Shown: positions 1 through 7,338 of the stretch, one piece after another
Layout: each line of letters begins with the position of its first letter
How positions within the stretch are numbered: the first letter of the stretch is position 1
Assembly (NCBI RefSeq): GCF_047663525.1
Contig: NC_092594.1
Coordinates: forward strand, 39,870,001 to 39,934,000
Reading direction: 5' to 3'
DNA length: 64,000 bases
Source: Anas platyrhynchos
Lineage: Eukaryota > Chordata > Aves > Anseriformes > Anatidae
Position numbers and translations under genes: made by a program
The notes under the pieces: generated by a model
Seen by the model: only the letters and a program-made list of their open reading frames with translations
The model's database searches: none
Told to the model about the DNA's origin: nothing

Positions 1-605
1 AAGATGGTGCACGCAATCTTAATTTTCCTCCAATCTGTGAGAGGAATTTCTCTGCCTCGCGGTGCAGCTTTATTTCGGATGGGGATATTTTGGCTATCTG
101 TCCCCATTTCCTCCTCCGAATTTGAATCGGTATGTGATCCGGAGTCAGAGCTTGACTGACTGCTCACCTCCGAGTTCCGGTACCCTCCCATCGAGTTCCG
201 GCCCCGCCCCCCACCCCTGCGGGCGGGCCGCTCTCTGCCTCGTGGCTCGCCCCGCCGCCATCTCAGCGAGGCGTTTGCGCCACAGGAGCGTTTTCTCGGA
301 TGGCCGTTCCGATCGGCTCTCTGCCCCTCTCTCACGCTTCTACCTCCTCCCTGGTCGTCCCCGCAACCGTTCTCTTTCTCGCATTTCCACGTGTTAGTAA
401 AACCTAACATTTCATCCCCGTTCCCGCCGGAGGCTTCTTCACCCAACTCTTCGTCTTCTAGCTCAGCACCGTACTGGGGCGCACATGGCCGTGGTCTCTC
501 CCAGATTTCCCCAGGCTCTGGTTCCCCACCGGCACACCTGGCTTCCTCAGCCGAGCCACCCCACAGCTTCCACAACTTTGATACGACCTTCACAAGGGTT
601 TCCAT
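1..605 (-). CDS. gag: ERV gag, N-terminal part (cut by window edge)
   Basis: Start codon at 603-605; the frame stays open to the window edge and corresponds to about the first 200 residues of the 370-aa protein described at 12602-13714. The visible part covers the acidic and arginine-rich N-terminal region and the start of the hydrophobic stretch. The C-terminus lies in the unit to the left. Confidence 0.8.
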   Translation of the reverse strand, partial: METLVKVVSKLWKLWGGSAEEARCAGGEPEPGEIWERPRPCAPQYGAELEDEELGEEASGGNGDEMLGFTNTWKCEKENGCGDDQGGGRSVREGQRADRNGHPRKRSCGANASLRWRRGEPRGRERPARRGGGRGRNSMGGYRNSEVSSQSSSDSGSHTDSNSEEEMGTDSQNIPIRNKAAPRGREIPLTDWRKIKIACTI

Positions 606-706
606 CTTCCTTGTTGGTCCGGGAGCGACCTCCCCGCCGGGCTGGTCCCGCCGCTCCGGCTGCCGTTCACCCGAATCCAGGAGTTTTCCTGGGTTTCGGC
701 AGTACT

Positions 707-973
707 TGTTGCCTTCAGGGGGCAGTGGCGACCTGGTTCAGGAACGGCACGGCGACCAAACCCAGGCCGCTTGGTCCATCGGCTCACAGACACCAATGTG
801 GTGGATGGCAAATGGCATTTATTGTTGAGTCACATGGGCTTATATACCCGAGGCCCATAGTGTCACTTCCGCTTGCTTACATCACAGACCACACACTGCT
901 GTCCGTCAAGGGAGGGGCTCCACCTTTCCGTACATTGCGACATCTTCCGGCCACCAGACCCTAACTACCCACA
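707..973 (-). repeat. ERV 5' LTR (U0)
   Basis: 267-bp LTR, TG...CA on the minus strand. It reads CAAACCC near 759 where the other copies read CAACCCC, a private substitution. Confidence 0.93.
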
Positions 974-1229
974 GTTCTGCTCCTAGATTTTTCTTTTTAT
1001 GTAAATAAAAGATCGAGCTAATTCCAGATGGAAAAAAAAATCAGTTACTTTCTTGGTCAGTTTGTCCTTTTAATATTCAAAGCTGCAGCAAAAGCATGGG
1101 GATTTTTGTTTCTAGAAACACCCTAGCTCTCCTGTCTGCACTCTGCATGCTGTTGAGCTAAGCCATATAAATGAATAAAGAAACCACAGCTACTGCTCCT
1201 TTCTGATTTTTTTTTTTTTTTTTTTTTTG

Positions 1230-1346
1230 TGCTTTCCCCCTTGCACTTTCCCAGGTGATTGGCTTCAGGTTCCAGGTGGGACCTAGTGGTAACTGAGTTG
1301 CAGGTATTCCATGTCAGAGCTCATTCTGCCTGGGCTGCTTTTTGGG
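1230..1346 (+). promoter_or_regulatory. Promoter module A (decayed), U1
   Basis: One of four related promoter-plus-first-exon modules per unit. It keeps the inverted CCAAT box (GGTGATTGGC, 1255-1263) and the exon with its donor (GGG|GTAAGC, GT at 1347), but the GC box is gone and no TATA-like element is seen. The upstream half of the module (974-1230: GCTCCTAGATTTTT, AAGCTGCAGCAAAAGCATGGGG, TTCTAGAAACACC, a CTGCTCC tract, then a long T run) is split from its first bases by the ERV insertion. Confidence 0.35.
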
Positions 1347-2194
1347 GTAAGCGCTTTGTTTTTCCTTCAGTCAGTTGCAGGGTTCTTTAGGTGGGTCAGA
1401 GTCTATGGACTGATGCGTTTTCCAGTAGAAACCGGTACGCATATCTTTTTGAGTTGGTAACTGGTAGGATCTGTCACTGTAAAGCAATCTAGTAGTAGGT
1501 GCCTGTATTGCACGCAGCTCTTCCTCAGGTGAGTAGTTGTTATGGCAGTTTTACGGATGGTATGGTGATGTTACTTTGTGTGTTTGCTTTGTGGTTCTGG
1601 GTCCCTTCTGATTTTTGCCGAATTACGGGGCTTTCTGTGAGTCTTTGCCTGTATGTCAAATATTATCAAAGTTACAACCTTGCTGTTAAAGTGATGGAGC
1701 AGGGTTTAGTTGAAATGTATCATGGAAGCTCCCTGTGTGAGCATGTGTCTGAAAATGGCAGCAGTGGGCACGTAAGGGGTAGTCTGTTTCAAGTTTAGGG
1801 ACAGTTTGTTATATTTCTGGAGCTTTTGCCTGTGTGTTTTCTGTCTGTCGAGTCTTTAGACCATAAAGCCTTCTAGGCTTTATGTCCTTGAATTTACGTA
1901 TTAGAAGTACGTTTATGAGGGGTTGCCAGGTACGTTGTTTTTGGGAAACCGTGGGGTATGGTTCCTTGAGTGCATAAGTGCAGTAGTGCCAAGAGAGTGA
2001 GCAGGGCCACCTTCTTCATCTCTGCAGAATAAGTCTGTTCGGGCACACTTCTCAGGTAAATGTAGTGAGCAGATGAGGTAAAGGAGCTGGGAACAGAGAG
2101 GTATTGCACCGTAGCATGTTGCATCAGTAGTAGTCAGCGTTGCGGAGGAGGTGGGTGTCAGGGCTGGCGTGCTAGTGAATGCTGGTTCTCTGTT
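1347..2194. other. Exon-like and intronic sequence downstream of module A
   Basis: No protein gene is recognised. One exon-like segment is supported by a fair acceptor (GTTTTCCAG, AG at 1424-1425) and a good donor (CAG|GTGAGTAG, GT at 1529), giving about 1426-1528. Its relative downstream of module C (about 6040-6146) has donor GGAG|GTGATT. A segment at about 1955-2032 resembles exon 2 of the module D transcript (7555-7665), but its donor has decayed to AATAAGTC. A 9-bp perfect hairpin, CATAAAGCC with loop TTCTA, lies near 1862-1884. The same holds for 14457-15304, 27568-28415, 40680-41527 and 53789-54636. Confidence 0.4.
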
Positions 2195-2373
2195 TTTGCA
2201 AGTGATGATGAACCTGTTTGACGTAATTCCATTTGAAAAAGTTCCAGTTACTGGCCTGGTCGTGTCGTCCTTTCAATGTTAAAAGCTGCAGCAAAAGCAT
2301 GGGGATTGTTGCTTCTAGAAACACCACAGGTCACCTGTCTGCTCTCTGCATGTTTTTCAAGTAAAGCAGATCT

Positions 2374-2445
2374 TAAAAAAAACAAAAACAAAAAAAAAAA
2401 AAAAAACAAAACAAACAAACAAAGAAAGAAAATAATAAAAAACTG
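2374..2445. repeat. A-rich CAAAAA low-complexity tract
   Basis: Runs of A broken by single C residues, then CAAAACAAACAAAC and GAAAGAAAATAATAAAAA, then a CTG run. The tract differs in length and C spacing between units and explains part of the 1 to 3 bp differences in unit length. U1 and U3 have two isolated Cs before the long A run; U2, U4 and U5 have three. Confidence 0.9.
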
Positions 2446-2489
2446 CTGCTGCTGCTGCTCCTGCTTTCTTTCTACTTCCTTGTGCTTTG

Positions 2490-2598
2490 CCCCTCCCCTT
2501 TTCCAGGTGATTGGGTTTGGGTGCTGGGCGGGGCTGAATGCTATATGAGCCCCAGGCATGCTATCAGAGAGCTCCTTCTGCCTGGGCTGCTCCTTGGG
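2490..2598 (+). promoter_or_regulatory. Promoter module B with short first exon, U1
   Basis: Inverted CCAAT box (GGTGATTGGG, ATTGG at 2510-2514), GC box GGGCGGGGC (2526-2534), TATA-like TATATGAG (2542-2549), and about 30 bp later CTCCTTCTGC, a likely start near 2572. A strong 5' splice site CTTGGG|GTAAGTG follows with GT at 2599. The spacing is that of a compact TATA promoter followed by a leader exon of about 27 nt. The module recurs at 7230-7338 and, decayed, at 1230-1346 and 5905-6025. A CTG run (2443-2457) lies upstream. Confidence 0.55.
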
Positions 2599-2810
2599 GT
2601 AAGTGCTTTGTTTTTCCTTTAGTCAGTTGCAGGGTTCTCTAGGCAGGCTGGAGTTTATAGATTTCTAGAATTTTTAAGTGCTTGGAATTCACTTAGGAGA
2701 GGGATGTTTAATAGAGGTTTCTGGCTCACTGTTTTTTGGGATGGTGGGATACTCTTCTGTTTTTGAGCTATATTTTAATCTCTAAATGTATAAACCAGCA
2801 GTAGGTAAAC

Positions 2811-2945
2811 ATTAGGAGGAACCGGTCAAAGGTAACAGCGCTTTCTGGAACCGTCAAGTTCTTGTTCGGCAACGTAGTGACTGGTTTGATCTACTTCACA
2901 GATGGAGAGGCAAGTGGACTGCTCTCTTTGAAATAATAAAATTGA
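2811..2945. repeat. Internal duplicated segment, copy a
   Basis: Diverged relative of 3020-3145 and 9672-9800. Shared landmarks are GGAACC.GTCA, AGCGC.TTCTGGAAC, GGCAAC..GTGACTGG.T.GA.CTACT, AGGCAAG.GGACTGCT and TTGAAAT. It recurs at this place in all units, so the duplication is older than the array. Confidence 0.7.
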
Positions 2946-3019
2946 AAACATAAAGTTTGTCAAAGATGGCAGTGCATGTTTGCAGTCTGTTTATTGCTTT
3001 TGCCAGTGGTAGATAACAT

Positions 3020-3145
3020 TTATAAGGAATCGGTGAAAGGAAAGAGCGCCTTCTGGAACTGTGAAGCTCTGTGTTGGCAACTCGGTGACTGGCTGGACCT
3101 ACTGTCCATCTCCAGAGGGAAGCGGACTGCTATTTTGAAATTAAA
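3020..3145. repeat. Internal duplicated segment, copy b
   Basis: Second copy of the segment at 2811-2945, about 200 bp downstream in the same orientation and somewhat closer to the copy at 9672-9800. Confidence 0.7.
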
Positions 3146-3634
3146 AAATACTAATAAAAATAAAAAAAAATATGGTGCTGCTCTATGGCGCCCGGAGGAC
3201 TGCCACTCTGCATGGCAGTTAAAAAGAATGTGGTTTGGAGATGGAGAGCCACAGAGATGAAGCAGCTGGGAAGAGAGACACAAGTATTGCAGTAGGTAGG
3301 CTGTGGTTATGAGGTGCCTCAGGATGTGCTTTTTTTCTTGTTTCCGCCCTTCCCTCGTGCAGCCTTGGAGAGATGAAGTCCCCATGGTGTGGAGTGGTGC
3401 AAAAAGGTAAGAGGGTTGTCGGCCCGGTCAGTTTCCTTCACCAATGCTAAGGCAAGTCTTTGAAGAGAAACAGCCTGGTTGCTTGTGCTGCCCCCTGTTG
3501 AACTAAGCCAGACCAAAAACAGGGCTGCTGTTCCTCCTGCTCTCTTTGCCTCTTCTCATCTTGCAGAGGAATGGTCCAGCAATTCGGGTTAATAGGGGAC
3601 AAGAGAACAAAGGGGTTTCAGAATAACTGCTAAC

Positions 3635-4024
3635 TGTTATGAGTATTGCATGGGGCACTATGCAAGTCTGTGACATCCAGCCAAGATGGACAAAGGAGAA
3701 GGACAAGGGAAAAGCCTGGGAGGAAGACTATGAGCCTTCAGTACGAGAGACCCGCAGAGGGACCACCAGAGACTGATAACACATGCGCCAGTGGGCGGGT
3801 TGGGATTCCAGGAACTAGTTATAATAACCCTGCCTTTTCTAGAAGTAGTAATGAATATGTATTAGCCCAGGAGCATAAAAACCAGCCGCCTGCTGTGACT
3901 TGTGTGCGTCTCGGTGGAGCAGAGACTCCCGGCGCACCCAGTGCTGTTTGCTTACCTCTATTCATTTAATAAATTGTAAACTTTGATTGTAATCCTATTT
4001 GGGACTTAGTCATTTATTACAACA
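3635..4024 (+). mobile_element. Solo LTR, sense orientation, U1
   Basis: 390 bp with TGTTAT...TACAACA ends, an ATAAAAA element at 3875-3881 and AATAAA at 3968-3973, followed by a T-rich U5 of about 50 bp. Flanking hexamers GCTAAC and GACAAC agree at four of six positions, which could be a decayed target duplication. No internal retroviral sequence or second LTR is recognised, so it is probably a solo LTR. It seems to act as the last exon and polyadenylation site of transcript B. Family not assigned. Confidence 0.75.
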
Positions 4025-4083
4025 GACAACCTTGTAAAATGCAGACAACCAGAATCCTTACAACAATTAAGTGGAAATCACGG

Positions 4084-4370
4084 TGTAAGAAACATTACCA
4101 CCTCAAAGAGTAAAAGCCTCAAAAGAAATGTGACTTGTAACAGGCCAGCAGCTGTGTGTTTTCGGTGAAGCACCAGGTAGAGTATAAACCTGGATTGCAC
4201 AGTTAATGGGGAAACGGGAGGGTCCTGGTCCTTGGGAGGGAAAAAAAAAAGTATATAAACTGTGTATGGAATCGGTAGGTGCCCTCCTGCTTGCGGGACA
4301 CCCGCCATTGTAATCTCAAATACAAATGCTACTGTACTGAGATCCTCTCCTGAGCCTATGTTATTTCCCA
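4084..4370 (+). mobile_element. LTR-like fragment with TATA box, U1
   Basis: Begins TGTAAGAAAC and can be ended at TTTCCCA, about 287 bp. It has a good TATA box, GTATATAAAC at 4251-4260, after an A run, followed by about 110 bp of R/U5-like sequence. No AATAAA and no clear target duplication are seen, so the ends and the LTR assignment are tentative. The remainder between 4025 and 4083 holds a repeated CAGACAACC. Confidence 0.45.
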
Positions 4371-4394
4371 AAGATTGATTCGCGGTTTTAAGGC

Positions 4395-5200
4395 TTCAGG
4401 GATAGGGCCCTAGGGTTGGGTTTCAGGGTAAGCGTTCTCAGGGTTTATGTTTAGGATTTTAAGGTTTTTAGTTTTAGGGTTGGAGTTTTAACGGTTAGGA
4501 TTTTAGGGATTTGAGGGTTAGGGTTTTAAGGGTTTCAGGGTTAGCGTGTCAGGGTTTTGGAGTTTTTTGGGTTGTAGTGTTGATAGTTTTTTTAGGGTTA
4601 GGTTCTTAGGGTTTTATTTTTGGTCAGTTATTTACGGTTAGGGTTTTAAGATCTTATTATTATTTTTTTTTTTCAGGTTAGGTTCTCCTGGGTTAGGGTT
4701 TTGAGCATCTTAATATTTTGGGTTGGGTTTGGGATTTGAGCGTCTTAATTTTGTGGGCTTGGGCGCCGTGAGCGTCTTAAGTGTTTGGGTTAGGGCTTTT
4801 AGGCATAGGTCTTCAGGGGTTTAGTTTGGGTTAGGTCTGTAGGGGTTTCGAGGATTTTTAGGGTTAGGGCTTGCGGCTTTTTTGTGTAAGGGCGGTAAGG
4901 GCTAGGGTTCCAGGGAGTGCTGTTAAATGGAGTTCTCGACAACTCGGCCTCTGATTGGCCGTGCCGGCTGTGCAGGGAATGCTGGTAGGTGTAGTTTTCC
5001 GTCACAAGGCTTCCGGTAGGCCGCGTTGATTGCCCAGAGCATGCCGGGAAATGTAGTTCTGGGACTCCGGACTTCCGGGAGGCCATGTTGAGCGCCCAGA
5101 GCATACCGGGAAATGCAGTTCTCGGGGACTAGGGCTGGGGCTAGGGTTAGAGTTTAGGGTGAGGGTTGGGGTTAGGGTTAGGGGTTAGGGTTAGGGCTAG
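4395..5200 (+). repeat. Degenerate telomeric (TTAGGG) block 1, U1
   Basis: About 500 bp of decayed telomere-like sequence (GGGTTTTAGGG, TTTCAGGGTTAGCG, GGGTTAGGGTTTTAAGGG) with the G-rich strand on plus, then a 62-bp tandem array (4909-5130), then a better preserved tract (5131-5197) with TTAGGG, GGGGTTAGGG and GGGCTAGGG words. The last tract has many closely spaced G runs and is a strong G-quadruplex candidate. It is an interstitial or subtelomeric telomere-like block, not a true chromosome end, because unit sequence continues on both sides. Confidence 0.92.
4909..5130 (-). promoter_or_regulatory. 62-bp repeat array 1 with ZNF143/ETS/NF-Y-like motifs, U1
   Basis: Four repeats starting at 4909, 4971, 5033 and 5095 (the last partial), spacing exactly 62 bp. 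On the minus strand the third repeat reads ACTACATTTCCCGGCATGC, one base from the ZNF143 (Staf) site ACTACAWTTCCCAGCATGC. The same repeat holds CCGGAAGT (5071-5079), an ETS-family site, and AACATGGCC, close to a YY1 site. The first repeat holds an inverted CCAAT box (CTGATTGGCC, 4951-4960), matching NF-Y. These four motifs are typical of CpG-rich promoters. The array sits inside degenerate TTAGGG sequence and is followed within 10 bp by TTAGGG-like repeats. Confidence 0.85.
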
Positions 5201-5450
5201 TGAATGCTGGTTCTCTGTGTTTGCAGATGACGGTGAGCGTGTTTAAACTAATTCCAGTTGAAGAAGTTTCAGTTACTTGCTTGGTGACGTTATCCGTTCA
5301 ACATTAAAAGCTGCAGCAAAAGCAAAAGGGGATTTTTGCTTCTAGAAACACCCCAGTTCTCCTGTCTGCACTCTGCATGCTGTTGAGCTAAGCCTTATAA
5401 ATAAGTAAATAAACCAGAGCTGCTGCTGCTCCTCTTTTTGCTTTTTTGTG
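5195..5450 (+). repeat. Promoter-module upstream half without a promoter (C0)
   Basis: Starts GCTAGTGAATGCTGG, as modules B and D do, and runs through AAGCTGCAGCAAAAGC, TTCTAGAAACACC, the CTGCTGCTGCTCC tract and TTGTGCTTTCCCC. Where the CCAAT/GC/TATA core should follow it switches to the CTCF/NRF1 duplication. This suggests the CTCF/NRF1 cassette replaced or was inserted into a fifth module copy. Another 5'-only copy lies at about 8815-8960. Copies: 18306-18561, 31418-31673, 44527-44782, 57638-57893. Confidence 0.7.
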
Positions 5451-5467
5451 CTTTCCCCGCATGCGAC

Positions 5468-5608
5468 CTCTGCCGCCCCCTGCTGGTGGAAAACGTGTAC
5501 TGCAGGCGGCCGGGGGCGCGCATGCGCGGTGACGCCCGCGGGCGCCCTCTGCCGCCCCCTGCTGGTGGAAAACAAGTACTGCAGGCGGCCGGGGGCCGCG
5601 CATGCGCG
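5468..5608 (-). promoter_or_regulatory. Duplicated CTCF + NRF1 cassette, U1
   Basis: Two direct copies of a 79-bp segment. Each has, on the minus strand, CCAGCAGGGGGCGG (within 5471-5486 and 5550-5565), a full match to the CTCF core CCASYAGRKGGCRS, and about 30 bp further CGCGCATGCGCG (5517-5528 and 5597-5608), a full match to the palindromic NRF1 site. The two CTCF cores point the same way. The cassette is the most GC- and CpG-rich part of the unit. In known macrosatellites such as DXZ4, one CTCF cluster per unit controls chromatin folding and transcription; the same role here is inference. Confidence 0.75.
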
Positions 5609-5904
5609 TTGCTTATTACGTCTTTTTTTTTTTTTGATGTGTAATTTCCTACGCTCCTAGATTTTTCTTCATATGTAAATGAAAGGTTCGTGCTAATTCC
5701 CGTTGAAAATATTTCATTTACTTTCTTGGTTGTATTGTCCTTTCTATGTTCAAAGCTGAGTCAAAAATACGGTAAATTTTGCTTCTAGAAACACCGCAGT
5801 TCTTTTGTCTGCACTCCGCATGCTGTAAACTAGGGATAGGTGACAAATAAATAAAAAAATAAATAAAAGAACACAGCTGCTGCTCCTGCTCTCTTTCTTG
5901 TTTT

Positions 5905-6025
5905 TTGCCCCCTCCTCTTTCCCAGGTGATTGGGTTTGGGTGCTGGGCGGGGCCAAATGTTATACGAGCCCTAGGCATTCTATCAGAGAGCTCCTCCTGC
6001 GTGGGCTGCTCTTTGGCGTCGGTGC
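5905..6025 (+). promoter_or_regulatory. Promoter module C (decayed), U1
   Basis: CCAAT box and GC box (GGGCGGGGC) are kept, the TATA-like element has become TTATACGAG, and the donor has changed to GGCGTCGGTG, which lacks GTAAG. In U1 the site reads GGCGTC; in U2 to U5 it reads GGGGTC. Transcripts starting here would probably use another donor, such as GGAG|GTGATT near 6145. Confidence 0.35.
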
Positions 6026-6329
6026 TTTGTTTATTCTTCTGTTAGCTACATGCAGGGTTCTTTTCGTGGGTCAGAGTCTTGTACGATATTTTAGAGGAAA
6101 CCAATCTAGTAGTACGTGCATTTATTGCAAGAAGCTCTTTGGAGGTGATTAATTGTTATAGCACTTTTATGGATAGGATGTCAATGTTACTTTGTGTGTT
6201 TGCTTTGTTGTTCTATGTCCCTCATGATTTTTGCAGGGTTATAGGGCAGATGCCACCAGGTCTACCCCTTTTGTTGTTTTTGTTTTGTTTGATTTATTTT
6301 TCTTATTTTCTTTTTCGGAAGGGGGTTTG
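6026..6329. other. Exon-like sequence downstream of module C
   Basis: No protein gene recognised. A segment ending CTCTTTGGAG|GTGATT near 6145 is the relative of exon 1426-1528. An acceptor-like CATGATTTTTGCAG (AG near 6236) precedes GGTTATAGGGCAGATGCCACCAG|GTCTAC, a possible short exon. A T-rich stretch then leads into the second TTAGGG block. Copies follow at the unit offsets. Confidence 0.35.
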
Positions 6330-6961
6330 GGATTTGAGCGTCCTATTTTTTTGGGTTTGGGATTTGAGCATCTTAATTTTGTGGGTGTGGGATTTGAGCG
6401 TCTTAAGTGTTTGGGTTAGGGCTTTTAGGCATAGGTCTTCAGGGGTTTAGTGTGGTGGATAGTTTCGGTTAGGTCTGTAGGGGTTTCGAGGATTTCTAGG
6501 GTTAGGGCTTGCGGCTTCTTTGTGTAAGGGCGGTAAGGGCTAGGGTTCCAGGGAGTGCTGTTAAATGGAGTTCTCGACAACTCGGCCTCTGATTGGCCGT
6601 GCCGGCTGTGCAGGGAATGCTGGTAGGTGTAGTTTTCCGTCACAAGGCTTCCGGTAGGCCGCGTTGATTGCCCAGAGCATGCCGGGAAATGTAGTTCTGG
6701 GACTCCGGACGTCCGGGAGGCCATGTTGAGCGCCCAGAGCATACCGGGAAATGTAGTTCTGGGACTCCGAACTTCCGGGAGGCCATGTTGAGCGCCCAGA
6801 GCATACCGGGAAATGTAGTTCTGGGACTCCGGACTTCCGGGAGGCCATGTTGGGTGCCCAGAGCATACCGGGAAATGCAGTTCTCGGGGACGAGGGCTGG
6901 GGCTAGGGTTAGAGTTTAGGGTGAGGGTTGGGGTTAGGGTTAGGGGTTAGGGTTAGGGCTA
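6330..6961 (+). repeat. Degenerate telomeric (TTAGGG) block 2, U1
   Basis: Second telomere-like block, a duplicate of the right part of block 1. It has three GGGTTTGGGATTTGAGC-type words, the TTAGGG-like lead-in, an expanded 62-bp array (6547-6893) and a closing TTAGGG-like tract (6894-6961) almost identical to 5131-5200. The near identity of these two blocks inside each unit, against the strong divergence of modules B and D, implies a recent segmental duplication or ongoing conversion within the unit. Confidence 0.92.
6547..6893 (-). promoter_or_regulatory. 62-bp repeat array 2 (six repeats), U1
   Basis: Repeats start at 6547, 6609, 6671, 6733, 6795 and 6857 (last partial), two more than array 1. 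Repeats three to five carry ACTACATTTCCCGG followed by CATGC or TATGC, the ZNF143-like site, and repeat six has the weaker ACTGCATTTCCCGG. CCGGAAGT occurs in repeats four and five; repeat three has CCGGACGT instead. AACATGGCC occurs in repeats three to five. CTGATTGGCC (NF-Y) is at 6589-6598. A TTAGGG-like tract follows, then promoter module D. Confidence 0.85.
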
Positions 6962-7229
6962 GTGAATGCTGGTTCTCTGTGTTTGCAGATGACGGTGAGC
7001 GTGTTTAAACTAATTCCAGTTGAAGAAGTTTCAGTTACTTGCTTGGTGACGTTATCCGTTCAACATTAAAAGCTGCAGCAAAAGCAAAAGGGGAGTTTTG
7101 CTTCTAGAAACACCACAGGTCTCTTGTCTGCTCTCGGAATGTTTTTGAGATAAACCAGATCTTAAAAAAAAAGGAAAAAAAAAAACCACAGCTGCTTCTT
7201 TTGCTCTCTTCCTACTTCCTTGTGCTTTG

Positions 7230-7338
7230 CCCCTCCCCTTTCCCAGGTGATTGGGTTTGGGTGCTGGGCGGGGCTGAATGCTATATGAGCCCCAGGCATG
7301 CTAGCAGAGAGCTCCTTCTGCTTGGGCTGCTCTTTGGG
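7230..7338 (+). promoter_or_regulatory. Promoter module D with short first exon, U1
   Basis: Same architecture as module B: ATTGG 7250-7254, GGGCGGGGC 7266-7274, TATATGAG 7282-7289, predicted start near 7312, donor TTTGGG|GTAAGTG with GT at 7339. It lies about 270 bp downstream of the second 62-bp/TTAGGG block and drives the longer exon chain described at 7312-10573. Confidence 0.55.

Larger units (their letters stand above)
1..973. repeat. Macrosatellite unit U0, 3' end only
   Basis: This is the last 973 bp of a 13.1-kb tandem unit whose remainder lies left of the window. It holds the 5' half of a minus-strand ERV: the N-terminal part of gag and the whole 5' LTR. It matches 13110-14082 almost base for base. 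A T at the LTR site equivalent to 13971 suggests that the unit to the left is subtype A. Confidence 0.97.
1..973 (-). mobile_element. Internally deleted ERV, 5' part
   Basis: Right-hand end of a minus-strand provirus cut by the window edge. It contains gag codons from the start codon at 603-605 leftward, the leader 606-706 and the 5' LTR 707-973. The full structure is described at 11955-14082. Confidence 0.93.
2572..3990 (+). ncRNA. Putative spliced non-coding RNA from promoter B, U1
   Basis: Predicted from promoter B and splice signals only. Exon-like segments: 2572-2598 (donor GTAAGTG); about 3219-3295 (donor GTAG|GTAGGC); 3363-3406 (acceptor TCCCTCGTGCAG, donor AAAAAG|GTAAGAG); and a last exon from 3567 (acceptor CTCATCTTGCAG) into the sense LTR at 3635-4024, whose AATAAA at 3968-3973 would provide polyadenylation near 3990. 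No coding frame stands out. The longest in the last exon is 107 codons, begins and ends inside the LTR, and matches no family I recognise. Several exons have diverged relatives in the module D transcript, which points to duplication of a whole transcription unit inside the 13-kb repeat. Confidence 0.4.

Noticed and set aside
391-964. Plus-strand frames of 145 and 159 codons over the ERV
   Set aside because: They are antisense shadows of gag and the 5' LTR, rich in Pro and Ser because the gag strand is rich in Gly and Glu.
4395-4908. A true telomere end
   Set aside because: The TTAGGG-like words are heavily decayed and unit sequence continues on both sides in every copy.
5342-5660. Several short frames on both strands over the GC-rich cassette
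   Set aside because: They arise from lack of stop codons in CpG-rich DNA; the CTCF and NRF1 sites explain the sequence better.
6079-6450. 123-codon plus-strand frame with repeated WDLS and FWVWDLS-like words
   Set aside because: It is the translation of the degenerate GGGTTTGGGATTTGAGC telomere-like repeat; the periodic residues follow the DNA repeat and there is no promoter or family match.
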